Positions 1 to 12,402 of a DNA stretch of 64,000 nt are shown here, piece by piece. The stretch is taken from contig CM060194.1 of assembly GCA_030549335.1 (NCBI GenBank), positions 15,254,171 to 15,318,170 of the forward strand, in the 5' to 3' direction. This DNA comes from Pontederia crassipes. Taxonomy: Eukaryota > Streptophyta > Magnoliopsida > Commelinales > Pontederiaceae. Position numbers and translations under genes: made by a program. The notes beneath the pieces were generated by a model. It was given only the letters and a program-made list of their open reading frames with translations. It did no database searches and was not told the origin of the DNA. How positions within the stretch are numbered: position 1 is the stretch's first letter; every line of letters starts with the position of its first letter.

Positions 1-13
1 TGAAGTACTAATT

Positions 14-1305
14 ATGAAATTTCTCTCATCCTTGGAGGTCTATAATTTAGATGGCGGGAATTATGATCAGCCTCGCATTTCATTCCAACTTTGTGGGCGA
101 CCCTTTACCCTCACTCTAGATGAGTTTAATAATATTTATGGATTCCCCAACCATGGGTCTCGTTCTGTACCTACTGACTTTGATGCTGAAATATTTTGGA
201 AACAGATAATAGATGAAGACCGATTGGTATAGAACATAGCTAAAGAAAGCACAATTCAGAATTATGTACTACGCTTTGTCCACCGCATGCTTGGAAACAC
301 CTTTAGTGACGAAGTGACAATGATGCTGCCATCTCAAAGGGAGAGTTATACCTCACCCACAACAAGCTCCACAGAACGCCGGTTAATGTAGGTGCCTTCA
401 TGATTCATCGCTTCCAGCGCCGCACTACTCATCGTGATAGCGGCATTAATATGGGCGCCCTTATCGCGCCCATTGTTCATCACTTACAACTTGACCTGAA
501 TGATCTCGAAGCTGTCCCAGGAAGCACTCACCTCACTCGTATGACCATTCATCCTATGACTCTCGTGAAGACCACAAACTCAGGGATTAAAGTTTTTATT
601 TTTAAAGACCGCAACCAGGAAATGCCTTGCTCAGATCGGGATACTTTTATGCCAACTAATCCAAATAATTGTCTTCTTTTTAGGCAATTCGCACCTCCAC
701 AAGCAGGACCATCTATCCGATCAGCCATTTCATGATGCAGAGTTCTTTTGGTTTGAGTCATCAGACTATGCGACAGCCCAACAACAAATGTGACAGCAAG
801 AGTTTCTTCATGCTTCACCACCAATTTCCCGACATGAGGCACCTACCCCTCCATCATATATTCCGATGCCATCCCCTATTCCATCTCCAACACAAGAAAG
901 TTCTTCTAGCTCTTCTTTGGTTCCAGCCTCCCCATATCAGACTCATGATATGAATCTGCACCTCTACAGGAACTAGCGCTTCCAATCCTTCCACCTCCAG
1001 AATAGACTTATTTCTCACCACTCCCAGAGCAGACTTATTATCCACCACCCCCACCGCCTCAGCTTGATTATGCATCCATGCAGAGCTTTTGGGAATCCAT
1101 GTAGGATGAGAAACTTCACCAGGCAGGGGAGTTGCACGTTATTCGAGCAGAGCAAAATAGGCAGGCGACAGAGTTGACCACCATTCAAGCATACTTCAAG
1201 AGCTGTTTTGAGTCTCTCCAGGGTCAGGAGGTTCACATGACGAGGCGCATATGCGCCAAGGACATTTCGGCTACCACCCACCTTCACCGCCACGCAAACA
1301 GTAAA
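14..1305 (+). pseudogene. Athila-type env-like / 'ORF-1' protein, broken
   Basis: This is a decayed copy of the plant retrotransposon protein usually annotated as Athila ORF-1 or 'putative plant transposon protein'. Residues 1-72 (14-232) contain the segment LCGRPFTLTLDEFNNIYGFP, typical of the family, and end at an in-frame TAG. The reading frame then shifts, and 400-735 matches the equivalent part of the intact-looking copy at 27850-28821: MIHRFQRRTTHRD here against MIQHFQTNATRDKG there, followed by a shared GxLIxPIxxxLxxD motif. From about 790 to 1250 a Pro/Ser-rich tail and a helical tail can be followed only by changing frame. It lies directly upstream of the element's 3' noncoding region and LTR, as expected for an env-like ORF. 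The function of this protein class is unknown. It cannot make a full protein here. The start lies outside the window or is lost. Confidence 0.75.
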
Positions 1306-2476
1306 TCTGGTTGTGTCTTTTCCCTTTTCTTTATTTTTCATTTACTTATTTTTCCTTTTTATTAATTATGTATTCCTTTCCCATGTTGGTCTAACATTGA
1401 GGACAGTGTTTGGTTCTAGCTTGGGGGAGTTTGCATTTCATGCATTGGATTTTTCTTTATTATTCTTTTTATTTGCCTATGTATGATTTATATCAAAAAT
1501 TGAAATAAATTCGAAAAATACCATTGCATGCATTTATTTTTGCTATAATCTTACTAACTCTTGTCTTACTGTTTTAATTATCTTTAAGTAAAGTTCAAAG
1601 ACATATTGTTAGCTGATGAAATTTGAATGCTTTTCTCTCTTATCATTTCCTATTTCAGTATTGAGCTTATGGACTATGAGCTTATGCTACGTAGAATTAT
1701 GAATTTTTAAACTACAAGGTCATGTTCATGCCTTTTATTTAGTTCTATTAAGTCTTGATAGTAGTAGCCTTTTATTGACTATATTAAGTACTCCTTGAGC
1801 TTAAAAAAAATGTGTTGAAAAAAAATATAATAATTTTTTTTATAAAGTTATGTGTAGGTACAAAAGTGCTATCCGGAACCAAGATGAGTTCGGATAATTA
1901 GATCCCTAGGGGATCATGCCTATCGACCTAAGGGCAACTACTCTAGGATCCGTCGATCGAAATTCCGCTACAAGAACCATCTTGTGGAATATGGAGAAGC
2001 ACAGAGTACTGAATCATAGCTAAGTTTGAACCTTCGTTCAGAACATTGGTTGTTCGGGCAAGTAAACTCGAGGGGTGCTTTATCACCTCTTGCCCTAAGG
2101 CCATCTGGTCCAAATTCCGCTACATGGACTTCCTTATGCAATCCTTCTTGAAGATTAGAACTCTTAAAACTATTGAAAATAAAAGTGTGAAAAAAGAAGA
2201 GAAAAATTAAGCTCAGTTAATACTTATATGTTCAATATTAATACAAGTTTATTTTTTTTACAAGGCTGAATTATAGATTATTTAAATATGTGTAGCATTC
2301 AGAACCTTTATGAAGCTAAGTGCATGGAAAGTGATAAGATGCTAAATAGTAGGTGTACAGAAGAACTGTGTTAGAAAATTAGTCGATGAACAATATGAAG
2401 GCTACGATGGAACTCTCTTGAGCCTTGTTTTGAATTTTATCTTGAGGACAAGTAAGACTTTAAGCTTGGGAGAGTT
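1306..2476 (+). mobile_element. Athila-like 3' internal noncoding region
   Basis: No gene is visible. The stretch carries landmarks repeated at 53570-54598 on the same strand: a GGACAGTGTT box followed by CTTGGGGGAGTTTGCA at about 1400-1435, a block around 1870-2110 whose match lies at 54070-54180, and a final 'gaggacaagtaag' box. It ends in a polypurine tract at 2465-2476 directly before the LTR. The order ORF, noncoding region, polypurine tract, LTR fixes this as the 3' end of a plus-strand element. Confidence 0.75.
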
Positions 2477-4117
2477 TGATGCATACAAAATATAACATAT
2501 TTTAGTTTATTATTTTAATTAATTTTTCTATAATTTGATCATGACATGCATCATTTTAAATCATTTTTAGTCATATTTTCAAATTTACTGATTCTGATTA
2601 TTAATACTTTGAATATTTAAATAAGAAGGGATTTACTTAATTTTTATAATTATTATGCAGGGAAGTCGAATTAACTCCAAATGAGATAAGGAGTAAAATG
2701 TAATTGGGCGAGATTTATGAGAGGCTTTATCTGTATTGGGCGTAAAACATAATTGGAAAAGTTGTTATCACCATTGAAGATTTATCTTTATGGAATTATC
2801 ATCCGTGAAACACAACACAAAGAGTTTTTGGGTGATATAGAGATGAAGGAATTATCTTTACCCCAAGATTTTATGGCCGAGAAGCATTACATCGGTTATC
2901 ACCTTCATTGGATAAATCTTACGTTAACTTCCTTGGGGGTTAAAGAAATGCAACTTAACTTTTATGGGAGTGACATGAAGTAATCCATACATGACCGAAA
3001 CTTATTGGTCAACAATCGGATGTATGACATAATTTTGGGCGTAATGATTGAATGAATTTATCATTTTGGCCGATATTAGAAGAAGGGCATAAAGATTAGA
3101 AGAAGAATTTTATTGGAACGAATTTACCTTCAATATTAACGCCCGTGATCAACTTGAAGTCCGTATACACCTATAAATATATGATGAATCATCCATTACG
3201 GGTGTGCCTTGATGTCCAGGTTTCTTCCACAATGGAGTCGTAAGCTCTGAAGGCTACAATTCAGAGGAGAGAGGCTGCCAACTAGATCTGTGCTTTTGTC
3301 TTAGGTGTAATTTTTTCGATTTTCATCATTTGTATTTTATTATCTCTCCAGAATTTCTAGGATGAACTCCATATTTTTAGATCTTATATTTTAGGAGAAT
3401 ATTAATTGAAGGGAAATTATTTGAACCCTATTCTATTTGTTTTAATCTTTTTTTATCAATTATTAATTGTACTTAATGCTTTTATGTTAGTTAATTAAAT
3501 TTCTGAATTAGGCTATACTAGTTTGTGGAGTGTTTAATTTCAGAATTCATGATGCTAATTTTAATTTATTTTATTTGAAATTAATAATTGACATAAATTT
3601 TATAATTAGTGTGTGAAGATTGAAGTTTGTGTTGCCTGTTAATCTATACTAGTTTGTAGAGTGATTAATAGTTTAAGGTATGACAGTTGATGGGATGCTT
3701 GTTGTGGAGATTTCAATTCTTATTAAATTAAGATAGTTCTGCATGCCTAGATTGAGGGGATGACAATTGTGAAGACGGCAAGTTTATCATGTTAGACTAC
3801 TACTTTAGGAGGACTCTAATACATCTTTAAAGATTAAATTTATCTTTATGGTTCGAATATTTATCCTGATCTATTTTCATCCTAAAGCCTAACTTCAACA
3901 CCATTATCTTATTTTATTATATTATTTCTCTATTTTATTTTATAATTATAAAACTTATCTTCAAAATCTATGTTTTTCTTCTCTTATTAATTTATAAATT
4001 CAGATATTGAACTAATGGTATTTCTCGTCGGTTCGTGACTCTTTATTCCTATTACTATATTACTTGAGTGACTAGTGCACTTGCTAGCGGATCAATTTCT
4101 CTACATCATTTTACGCA
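2477..4117 (+). mobile_element. 3' LTR of Athila-like element 1
   Basis: The LTR starts TGATGCATACAAAA right after the polypurine tract, as does the LTR at 54599. Its 3' part (ACTTGAGTGACTAGTGCACTTGCT, read in parts at 4060-4090, then CATCATTTTACGCA) matches the reverse complement of the solo LTR at 56691-58240. A TATA box lies at 3171. The 3' boundary is approximate because a SIRE LTR fragment follows immediately and no target-site duplication is available. Confidence 0.75.
3171..3179 (+). promoter_or_regulatory. TATA box in Athila LTR
   Basis: The sequence CTATAAATA sits about 940 bp before the LTR end. The LTR at 54599 has the equivalent GCTATAAATAG. This would mark the U3/R promoter of the element. 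Activity is not shown. Confidence 0.5.
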
Positions 4118-4512
4118 TAAGTGGTCTCATCATTTGTTAAATTCTTTCTTCTGTTGGTTGTTCGATCGGTGTCACGACCGATCCATCGACCGTCGTCTTC
4201 TCGATGTTTTTGCGCGTGATATTCGCCGATCAATCGTCATGGCCGGTCGATCGACTGGTCATGTATAGAATTTTTTTTTCATCATTTAACATAGCAAGTT
4301 CTTTTACAACTGAAGTCATATCAATCGTACACCTGGATTGTCATCACATGGACCAGTCATATATAGAATTTTTTTTATTTTGATCGTCTAACTTAGCAAT
4401 TTCTTCTATAGCTGAAGTCATGTCAATCTTACACCATTATCATCACTTGAGAATAGGTTAGTTATTTTTGTGTCCAATTTAATTCGTTATCATCAAAACA
4501 TGGCATTCAACA
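4118..4512 (-). mobile_element. SIRE-type LTR fragment with internal duplication
   Basis: On the minus strand this begins TGTTGAATGCC at 4512, the family's LTR start, and follows the LTR at 7671-8819 for about 400 bp before it breaks at the Athila LTR. It includes part of the GTCGACCGATC palindrome cluster (about 4160-4262). A roughly 90-bp segment is duplicated in tandem (about 4262-4345 and 4350-4440, both with 'tatagaatttttt' and 'gaagtcat'). It is a truncated piece with no coding potential. Confidence 0.7.
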
Positions 4513-4853
4513 AAAATAGCACAGGCCTTCAACGCCAATATTGCCTCTTGAACTCGCGCCGAATTAGCGTCGCACGCTAATTTAGCATCGCATTATGTCA
4601 ATACTAATACAACGTTATAATCTATCATGCATTTTCCAATTTTGGCACGTGATAATAGTTGTGAAGTTGCATTGTATTGGCGCTGAATTTAGCGCCAACA
4701 TATGGTAACGTTAATATGACACTATGGGGAGGCACTTAGTGTCAGGGTTTTTTGACCCAGTGTTGTCGCTATTTAGATACTATTGGCGTTGAATTAGCAT
4801 CGCAAAATTTGAGTCGCTAATTCCCGTTGTTATTTGACAGATCTCTTGTAGTG
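4513..4853. mobile_element. CACTA transposon end
   Basis: The right edge reads CTCTTGTAGTG, the reverse complement of a CACTACAAGAG terminus, which is the signature of CACTA (En/Spm) elements. Inside it are many short subterminal repeats of the type TTAGCGTCG / GCGCCAA / TAGCGACTC in both orientations, which in this class bind transposase. No coding region is left. The left edge is lost at the SIRE LTR fragment. Only one terminus is visible, so no target-site duplication can be checked. Confidence 0.6.
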
Positions 4854-5060
4854 AAATTCCGCTTTTGTATTCAAGTTTCAAAGGTCCACATACATCAATA
4901 TGGACCAGCTCCAACACTCGCATCCTTCTTGATGATGAAAGGTTTTTTTAAAAGAAATCCTTATTTTGTTTCTTGTCATCCAATGGTTTCTATTCTCTAA
5001 CTTATTTTTTTTCACACTTCGAAGCAAAATCTTTTTTAGTAAGCATTGTGATGCTTTTTT
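4854..5060 (-). pseudogene. Ty1/copia pre-integrase / integrase fragment
   Basis: The minus strand reads LELVHIDVCGPLK after a short basic segment and KKQNKDFF. This matches the conserved GKQ..F...L.L.H.D.CGP boundary between the GAG-pre-integrase zinc region and the integrase core of plant copia polyproteins. Stops and frameshifts interrupt it. It lies between two CACTA termini, so one or both DNA transposons probably landed in an older copia element. About 65 residues remain, with no catalytic triad visible. Confidence 0.6.
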
Positions 5061-6900
5061 CACTCGCTGCAAGAAAATCGAAGAATAGCGACCCGATGAA
5101 CTTGATGCTGATGCAGCGTCATTGAGTCTCTAGAAGTTATAGCGTCACCTTAGCGTCCAAATACTGCTGACAACATGCAATGTCAGTTATCGGTGGATAT
5201 TGGCATCGTAATAGAGCCAACAATGGTGGAGATGCTACTAGGCCAACGGTAGACGTTATCGCGATGTTACAAAGGCGCATGATGTCCGACTTGGAGCAGT
5301 AGATAGACGTCGCTAAGGAGACGCTGAAGTGGCATTACTCCGGCGCTCAATAGAAGCTAACATTATGCGCTAGTTGACGCTATTTCGGCGCTTCTGTGAG
5401 GTCAACATCATGTTTGTTGCATCATCAATGACATGCCAACGTGACGCTAAGGATGATATATTTAATATAGAGTCGACTATGTGGGCGACACTAGGGTGAC
5501 GCTATGGAAGCGTTAATTGTAGATTTTTTTGACCCATTACAACCACATTTTTTCCCCTTCTCACACCATACAATTATATAATGCATATAAATGCATTGAT
5601 GCATTGATATTCATCACAGGCATAATATGAAAGTATCGCAGGCACAATATTTAAGATAATAATATGAAAAGTAATAAACTGAACTAACAAACTATATGCA
5701 TATCTAATAATAAGGCTGTAAGTAACTTTCTATCCATGGTGTGTTTCTATCCTAGGTTTGGGATTTATTGGTATCATTCCGGACATTCGATCCCAACGGG
5801 CTCGATCGATGGCCTCGCGAGGATTGATTCTGCGTCGGGATCAATCCCTAAATAACCTACAATAGTGGAGCCAATTGCTACGATATTTGCTCCGATAGCT
5901 GCTGCGATAATTGATGCGATAGCTACATCATATCAGGTGCAGCGGATGAGCTCAGAGCAGATGAGCTGCATGTAGCTGTGGCAAAGCCACGAAAGTATTC
6001 TCCTCATGTCGTGCCGACCACCTCCTCCCAAACAGTAGGGTTCTTTAAGAAATAGAAAAATTATACAATCATATAATATGAAAATTATATATCAAAAAAC
6101 ACATAAATTAAAAACATGAATCTCTTCCAAGAAACATTACCTGATAGCTAAGTACTTGGATAATCTCGGTACTTTTTAGCCATTTTCGCATTATACTCAT
6201 CCTAAAAAATTTAAACATTGCACATTTCAAAAATAGTACACTAACTTCAACAACCAAATGAACATGTGATGAGACTTACCAAAAGCCTACGAGCAATAGG
6301 CATGTCCAAGTCGTTGGACTTCCGACTCTTATGCATGGCCTCGTAGACCACGCGAAAGTCCACGGGACCGCCTTCTTTCTCCTCTTACAATAAAGTTTCA
6401 AATTTTATAAAATAAGTATAAGTTAAAAGTTTGATTAATTGAATTTGTATGTAAATTACCATGCATCGTCGATGCTCGTCAAATTGCATCGACCCCCTGT
6501 GTGGATGTGGGTCTCGAGCTTCGAAAGTCGGTTAACCCTTGCCTTTTCCGACTTCCTTTGCCATCATTGATCCGTCCTTTATGAACATCAAATAATTAGA
6601 CTTTCAAAAACTATAAATTTAATAAAAATAATTTAAAAATAAACATACTTACCACTTAATAATAAGAACTCTCAAACCAAGCGCCTAATATGCCTTGGAA
6701 ATCTTTGTACGCCCTGCTCCAAAGTGAGGCCGGCAGACGGAACGACCTTTCGAAACTTGTACAATCGATTTCGGAGGCGTTTCGCAGCGACTTTCTCAAA
6801 AACTCTTCGGATCATCCCTAAACTAAGATCCGGATTTGCCTCTTACACAATACGTTAAAACCTAGTAATTTTAAAATAATATAAAACAAATTATGTAACC
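5061..6900. mobile_element. Decayed CACTA element
   Basis: The left edge at 5061 (CACTC, then CTGCAAGAAAATC) resembles a CACTACAAGAAAA terminus with an extra few bases. Positions 5080-5520 are packed with subterminal-type repeats (GACGCTA, GGCGC, TAGCGTC). A transposase-like gene remnant lies in 5740-6850 on the minus strand. The right end is not found; chromovirus LTR sequence begins near 6925. Confidence 0.55.
5740..6850 (-). pseudogene. CACTA-associated (Transposase_24-like) protein remnant
   Basis: Minus-strand blocks separated by AT-rich, intron-like gaps resemble the plant En/Spm-associated transposase family. The first block (about 6780-6660) reads AAKRLRNRLYKFRKV. The second (about 6590-6460) has SKLETHIHTGGR, close to the family's 'R..HT.GS' signature. 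The third (about 6390-6280) reads GGPVDFRVVYEAMHKSRKS. A fourth (about 6050-5980) has WEEVVGT and GEYFRGFATAT. The gap between blocks two and three has GT...AG edges. Several stops are present, so the gene is dead. The family accompanies CACTA transposases; its exact role is unclear. Confidence 0.5.
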
Positions 6901-6924
6901 CCAATAGAAGATCGTATCGTAAAG

Positions 6925-7545
6925 GCTCGAAAGATGTCATCCCACACAAAGAGATCTTGGAAGCTCAAAGGAACAGATGTTCAACTTAATTTCATAGTGA
7001 TAATTTATAGGAAAGGAGTAGACAACTAACTAACCGTTGATTTCCTTTTGCTTTCTTCTTGTTCACCTTGCCCTTGGTTGCTGCCTTCCTGAAGTCTAAT
7101 GGGTGCCTAAATGGGGTAAAAAGATAAAGTTTGAGGGTATACCTTAGATACCGACCTAAAGTCAGTTGGAAGTGAGTATCCAACTTTGCCCTTGGAGTTT
7201 ATCTTATTTAAAAGAATATTATTATTTATTTTATTTATTTATTTACTTACTTAAGACATTACATGTAAATAAGAAACTAACCCCCATTTGTATTTAAATA
7301 AAATATTTACAAAATTAGATTCCAAAGGAATTAAAATCTGATTTTTTGCTGAAAGAACAAAATTGATCATTTTTCTGATTTTTCAATTTTGTGCTATCAT
7401 TTAAGCTAAACAAGACTTTACCTAAAAATTATTAAAAATCATATTTAACATACTTTCAATTATTGGGAATTTGACGTTCCAAATTGTAATATTTGTGAAA
7501 AGTCATTTTTCCTTGTCCTTAGTCATTTCTCATCAATTTTAGGTG
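6925..7545 (+). mobile_element. Chromovirus-type LTR fragment
   Basis: This block is colinear with 34140-34810 inside the solo LTR at 32200-34922. Both share 'caaagagatcttgg', 'ggagtagacaact', 'cgacctaa.gtc', the run 'cttaagacattacatgtaaataagaaacta' in parts, and the downstream AT-rich stretch. It lacks both LTR ends. No coding potential. Confidence 0.65.
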
Positions 7546-7670
7546 TTAGAATCTAGAGAGTTGATGAACATTGCTAACACACTTATCATAATACATATAA
7601 ATCATATAACATATGATTAAATTATATAATCTTACGTGGATCAACTCATGGATATTATAGACGCCAATAT
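7546..7670. other. Unassigned AT-rich spacer
   Basis: It lies between a chromovirus LTR scrap and a SIRE LTR. No ORF or repeat family is recognised. The minus strand right after the LTR end reads ATATTGGCGTC, only weakly like a copia primer-binding site. Confidence 0.3.
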
Positions 7671-8819
7671 TATAGGATCGAAAACACCAAAAGGTGGAGG
7701 GGGGAGGGTGAATTGACGTATAAAAATCTTTTTGTGAAATCAATTTCAGAAAGTCGATAAAACTGATCACAAACAAATAACGATAAGAGTAAATGAGAGA
7801 TAAGGAGCAAACAAAACAAAGCATGACGTATTGACGAGGATCAGTCCCAACTCTTTGGCCTACATCCCCGTTCTGACTTCTCATCTTCGTCACCATCGGA
7901 AATTCACTAACTTTCTCTTTTCTTGTATGGACAGAATTACCCTCTTTACACCACACGCCTTCTTCTCCACTCAAGAGGCAAGGCACACCTCTTCTTACAA
8001 AAACCTCCCAACTTCACTAGATCAAAATACAAATGATTCCCTCAAACTCTCTTCTTTTACGAAATATGCTTACACTCAAAACTTATAAGAGAAAAAATGA
8101 TGAATTTCCAACTTTGGGCGTAAGAACTTGAAAGGAGATTTACAGTGATTTTGCTTGCTTGGATAATTTTCCTTCAGGCTTTGGTACTCCTTTTATAGGG
8201 TTCTATAGGTGTTTATAGAGTCCAACAAATCTTGCATAATCTTCTCAAAAAATAGCCATCACTATTCATTTCAGCTAGTGATCGGTCGACCACATTAATG
8301 GGCCGCTGGTCGATTGGTCAATATGACCGTTGCACATTTTTGTCTATTTTATCGGCTAACCGGTTGACTGGCCCATCGACCAATTCCTCGATCGTCATGG
8401 TTAGGACATATCTGGAGTTGATCTTTGAGCTCAACGATCGTCCGGTGCTACCGGACAGTCGACCGTCATGGTTTCATCATTTCTTGAATTCGTCATCAAC
8501 TGGTTCCTCGACCGTCGCAGTCTTGTCATTTGTTGAATTCTTTCTTTTGTTGGTGATGGACTAGTGTGACGATTGATCCATCGTCTATCGTCTTCCCGAC
8601 TTTTTTGTGCGTGATATCCGTCGACCGATCGGCATGGCCGATCGATCGGTTGGTCGACCGGTCGTGTATTGAATTTTTTATGTTCATTGTTTAACTTAGC
8701 GATTTCTTCTACAACAAAATTCATATCAATCTTACACCTACAGTGTCATCACTTGAGCATAAATTAGTAACTTTTGTGTGGCATTTAATTTGTTATCATA
8801 AAAATACGGAATTCAACAA
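7671..8819 (-). mobile_element. SIRE-type copia LTR, complete
   Basis: On the minus strand it runs from TGTTGAATTCC at 8819 to GATCCTATA at 7671. A purine-rich stretch (AAAAAAGGGAGATAT) precedes the start, so it is the 3' LTR of an element whose body lies at higher coordinates. It aligns with the SIRE LTRs at 25901-27115 and 31551-35533. Shared parts are a CTATAAAAG TATA box at 8191-8198 on the minus strand, the GGAGTACCAAA segment after it, the palindrome cluster at 8280-8670, and the 'caattcaccc...tttggtgt' 3' end. Confidence 0.75.
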
Positions 8820-9260
8820 TATCTCCCTTTTTTATAATGACAAACTAATTGGACCATAGAGAGAAAAAAATGAATTGTAAATATATTAAGTAAGTAGTAA
8901 GAAAGCTCCCCCTACGTTCATGCATATTTCACATTTTCTCCCCCTGAATAAGTAGCTTTTGTGTTGTCATAATAATATAAGCATGACATCAACAACTATA
9001 GGCACAAAATGAATAAGATATCAAAACTTATCACATTCACCATGAAGCAAGAGTTATCACATTATATCCATAGTCAACACATACATTATGTGTTCATGCA
9101 CTAACAAATGTGACTACAGTCACTACAAAATGGTGCATGACACTAGTACAACCACATGGCAACTAAGAAACATAGCAACTAAAAACTAAAAACATATAAC
9201 ATCGTCCCAAACTTCTCCCCCTTTTGACATCATCAAAGAGGGAGGTAATCCATTTACATA
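8820..9260 (-). mobile_element. SIRE-type 3' internal region
   Basis: Read on the minus strand, it carries the repeated AGGGGGAG boxes of the SIRE 3' noncoding region, including GATGATGTCAAAAGGGGGAG at about 9215-9237, AGGGGGAGAA near 8940 and TAGGGGGAGC near 8907. No coding sequence is left. It leads directly into the LTR at 7671-8819. Confidence 0.65.
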
Positions 9261-9388
9261 TCATCGATACTATCATCATAACGAACGAAGGGAGGAATGT
9301 ATAATGTTATAAGGTTAACTCATGATGCATAAATGTTAATTAACATTGATCATAGCTGAAGTATATTAAAGTAACATTCCAATATATA

Positions 9389-9421
<33 letters not shown>

Positions 9422-9754
9422 ATACAACACAAATATACATATATATAATAGTATAAAGAAATGTACATATATATATAAATATACATTTAAATTAAATGGT
9501 GAGCTGCCACATCATCACGATTTTGCACCCATGCAAAAAATAATAATAATAACCGTATAGAAGATATATTAGAGAGAGGGATATGACTTACGACTTTGGT
9601 TTCCCTTTTTGTGTTGGCCATGAAAGGAAAAGGAAAAGAGAGAGAGAGATATATATAAAGAAAGAAGGGTGGTGTTGCCCACTTCATTGTTGTCAACCAG
9701 ATGGGAAATAAGTGAAGGAAAGGCGGAAGAAGAAAAGAAGAATAGGAAAGAAAA
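9261..9754. other. Noncoding spacer with microsatellites
   Basis: No gene is recognised. A (TA)n tract passes into (TATG)n at about 9382-9421, with smaller TA-rich runs to 9480 and a GA-rich run near 9637-9655. Confidence 0.5.
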
Positions 9755-11550
9755 TTAAATGATTATTTTTCAGGTGTGCCTCACATGTAAAGCAAAGGAC
9801 AAGTGGATTTGAAAATGTGAAGGCACGAAAGTCATAGTAAAAGTATCATTTACAAATAAAATTTGAAACATTTTTCATGAGCATGAACCTACATTTTTTT
9901 AGATTGCTTTATTATCATGATTCTTAAGTTTTTAAGTTTAAAATCTTCATGTTATGAAAATTAAGCTGACCCATCATAATGTTGTCATATCTTTGAAAGA
10001 AAAGAAAAACAAATAAAGGACTAATAAAAAAGGATAAAGAAGATTGGTCATAATGATAGGAAGAGCTTGTTCAAAAATTGGAAATATTATTTCATCCACC
10101 TATTTTGATTATGATTTTGTTATCCTTATTGTCAAAATTCATGATTATTTTGTCAAACTCAATTTTGACATATCATTGTTGTCTCAAAGTTTTATGCAAT
10201 ATTTTGGTTCTTAATACAAATTTTTTGAGACTTATGTTTTTCATAACCTCTAGATCAATTTGATTTCATTTTGTCATTATAAAATAGTCATAAATTTAGG
10301 AGGAGTTATTTTTTCCTATCACATATTTTATATATGAAACAACTCTTGATGATGTAATACTTTACATGTTTCTTATATGACAAAAGGGGAGAATAAAATT
10401 TTCCACAGATGACATGATTAAAGTGGAGTTACATATTGTTTCTTATGTGCTTCATGTGAACATAAGGAATAACTTTATGCATGCAATTTGATTGAATATT
10501 TAACTGTGATCTCATTAGATTTTGAATGAATGGTAATATCAAAGTAGAGATTTCTGTTAGCTTTCCATAGAATCCAAGATTATCTAATTTGGATAACTAT
10601 GCAAGAAGTTATGCTCAAAATAGTGCAGGATGGTCAACAAGTCGGTCAAAGCAGTGTAGTCTGATCGAAGCACCGATCGACCGATCAGATAGTTCGGTCG
10701 ATCGATCAATGCATAGATTATCAAGCTCAATGTCGAGACTATACCGATCGACAGTTCGGTCGTCGCACCGATCGACTGATCAACTGAACGGGCAAAATTC
10801 TAAAATGTTGAGACTGCATCGGTCGACACACCATTGATAGACCGGTCAACTGATCAGGCGCTGTCACTGAGAAAATCATGCAATGGCCAACTAGAAAGAC
10901 AAGTTTTGGTCAAATCAAAGAGCAATGGCCATATTATCCAAAGAAGCCTATAAAAGGAGGCCAAGGGTTCAAAATTCATCAAGAATTCAATTGAAACTTC
11001 AAGTATCAAAGGAAAATCATTTTTTTGAAGTTATTTTAGTATCTTCTCTACTTTCTCCCTTCTCTTCTTGTGAGCATGATGTTGTAAAAGAGAGAAACAC
11101 TTTCTTAGAAAATTGTGTGTGAGCTCATGTGTAGAAGAGGTTCTATCTTACCTCTCGGGTTAGAGAAAAGATAGGCTTCCTAGGAGGAGAAGTATTCCTT
11201 ACCTATCGAAGAGGAGAAAAAGGTGGTCTTGTAAAGAGTTTCTTCCTTGCCCCATTTGGAACGAATGAAGAGTGATTAGTTGAATCACCGGCGGTCTCGA
11301 GGTCGAGAAGTCGGAGTGGGGACGTAGGCCAAGGTGTGGCCGAACCTCGTCATCAAACCATCATATTTTGTATGTTTGCATTCTCTCTCCCTTTCATTCC
11401 TATATTATTATTCATGTGATTTGATTTGCATTGATTTAAAATTTAACGAATCTATTTTAAACTTTTTCAATGTATTTTCGTGAAATTGATCTTTTCAGTT
11501 TTAACACCAATTCACACCCCTCCCACCTCTTGGTGCCTTGGGATTCTACG
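9755..11550 (+). mobile_element. SIRE-type pol-less fragment with partial 3' LTR
   Basis: From 9755 the sequence is colinear with 25150-27115: 'ttcaggtgtgcctcacatgtaaagcaaagg', read in parts, then the 3' noncoding region with 'gataggaagagcttgtt' and 'ctctagatcaatttgattt'. It jumps into the LTR near 10490, so the first 150-200 bp of the LTR are missing. The LTR part has the palindrome cluster (10640-10860), a CCTATAAAAGG TATA box near 10948 and the GGGATTCTAC end at 11550. It abuts an Athila LTR that resumes at 11551. No intact ORF. Confidence 0.7.
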
Positions 11551-12402
11551 TCATAAATTGGAAATTCTATTATTTAATCAAGCAAATTAAATTATCTTAA
11601 ATTTAATCAAAATTGAAGTCCCACAAATTGGTATTCATTTAGATAAGATTAAAATTAAGATGCATTACGATGAAAATTCTAGACTATTAATTAACATTTC
11701 ACAAACTAGTATAAATTAACAGACCACACAGATCTAATTCTCCACACACTAGTTATTAGACCTATGTCAATTTTTTAATTTCATAATAAAACATTTAATT
11801 TAACTAAATGAAATTTGAAATCAAGTAGTGCACAAACTGGTAATTACTTAACTCATAAATTCAAATAATTAAATCAAAATCATCAAACATAATTAAAAAT
11901 TGATCCAAAGAAATTCAATAATAAAATAAGGGTTCACTATATTTCCCTTTCAAATAACAACCTCCTAAAATAAAATAACTAAAATCATGGGGTTCATCCT
12001 AGAATTGCAGAGAGATAATAACAAAATAACAATAATAATTGGAAGAATTACACCAAGAATAAATCAGGGCCCTCGGATGTCGTCGGAACATTTGGATTAG
12101 TCGTCCAATCAACTCTCTCTCTTGGTGGAAGCCTGCAGATCTGACGACTCTTCTATGAAAGAAAACCAAACTGCAAAGCACGAATTGATATGGTTTCCGA
12201 TTAAATTCATGCTTTGCAAACCAAACTGCCAATTGATAAAAATATAATATGCCCATAATTATAATACTTCAAGAATTAATACATAAAATCAATAAATTCG
12301 AAATTATGATAAAACACAGTTAAAATAATGCATGCAATGATCAAATTATAGAAAGATTAATTGAAATAATAAACTAAAATATGTTGTATTTTGCATGGAT
12401 CA
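11551..12402 (-). mobile_element. Athila solo LTR (LTR1), copy A, truncated
   Basis: It is colinear with the complete LTR at 56691-58240, from about 57046 to its end. The minus-strand start at 12402 reads TGATCCATGCAAAATACAAC, and the next bases are GTATT, the same target-site duplication as in copy B. The 3' part of the LTR has been removed by the SIRE fragment. Shared insertion site and shared TSD mean the insertion predates the segment duplication. Confidence 0.8.

Noticed and set aside
4068-4268. Short frame with repeated Arg/Asp/Ser pattern
   Set aside because: The pattern comes from translating the GTCGACCGATC palindromes of a SIRE LTR.
7650-7670. Copia primer-binding site next to the LTR at 7671
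   Set aside because: ATATTGGCGTC matches the expected ATTGGTATCAGAGC too weakly.
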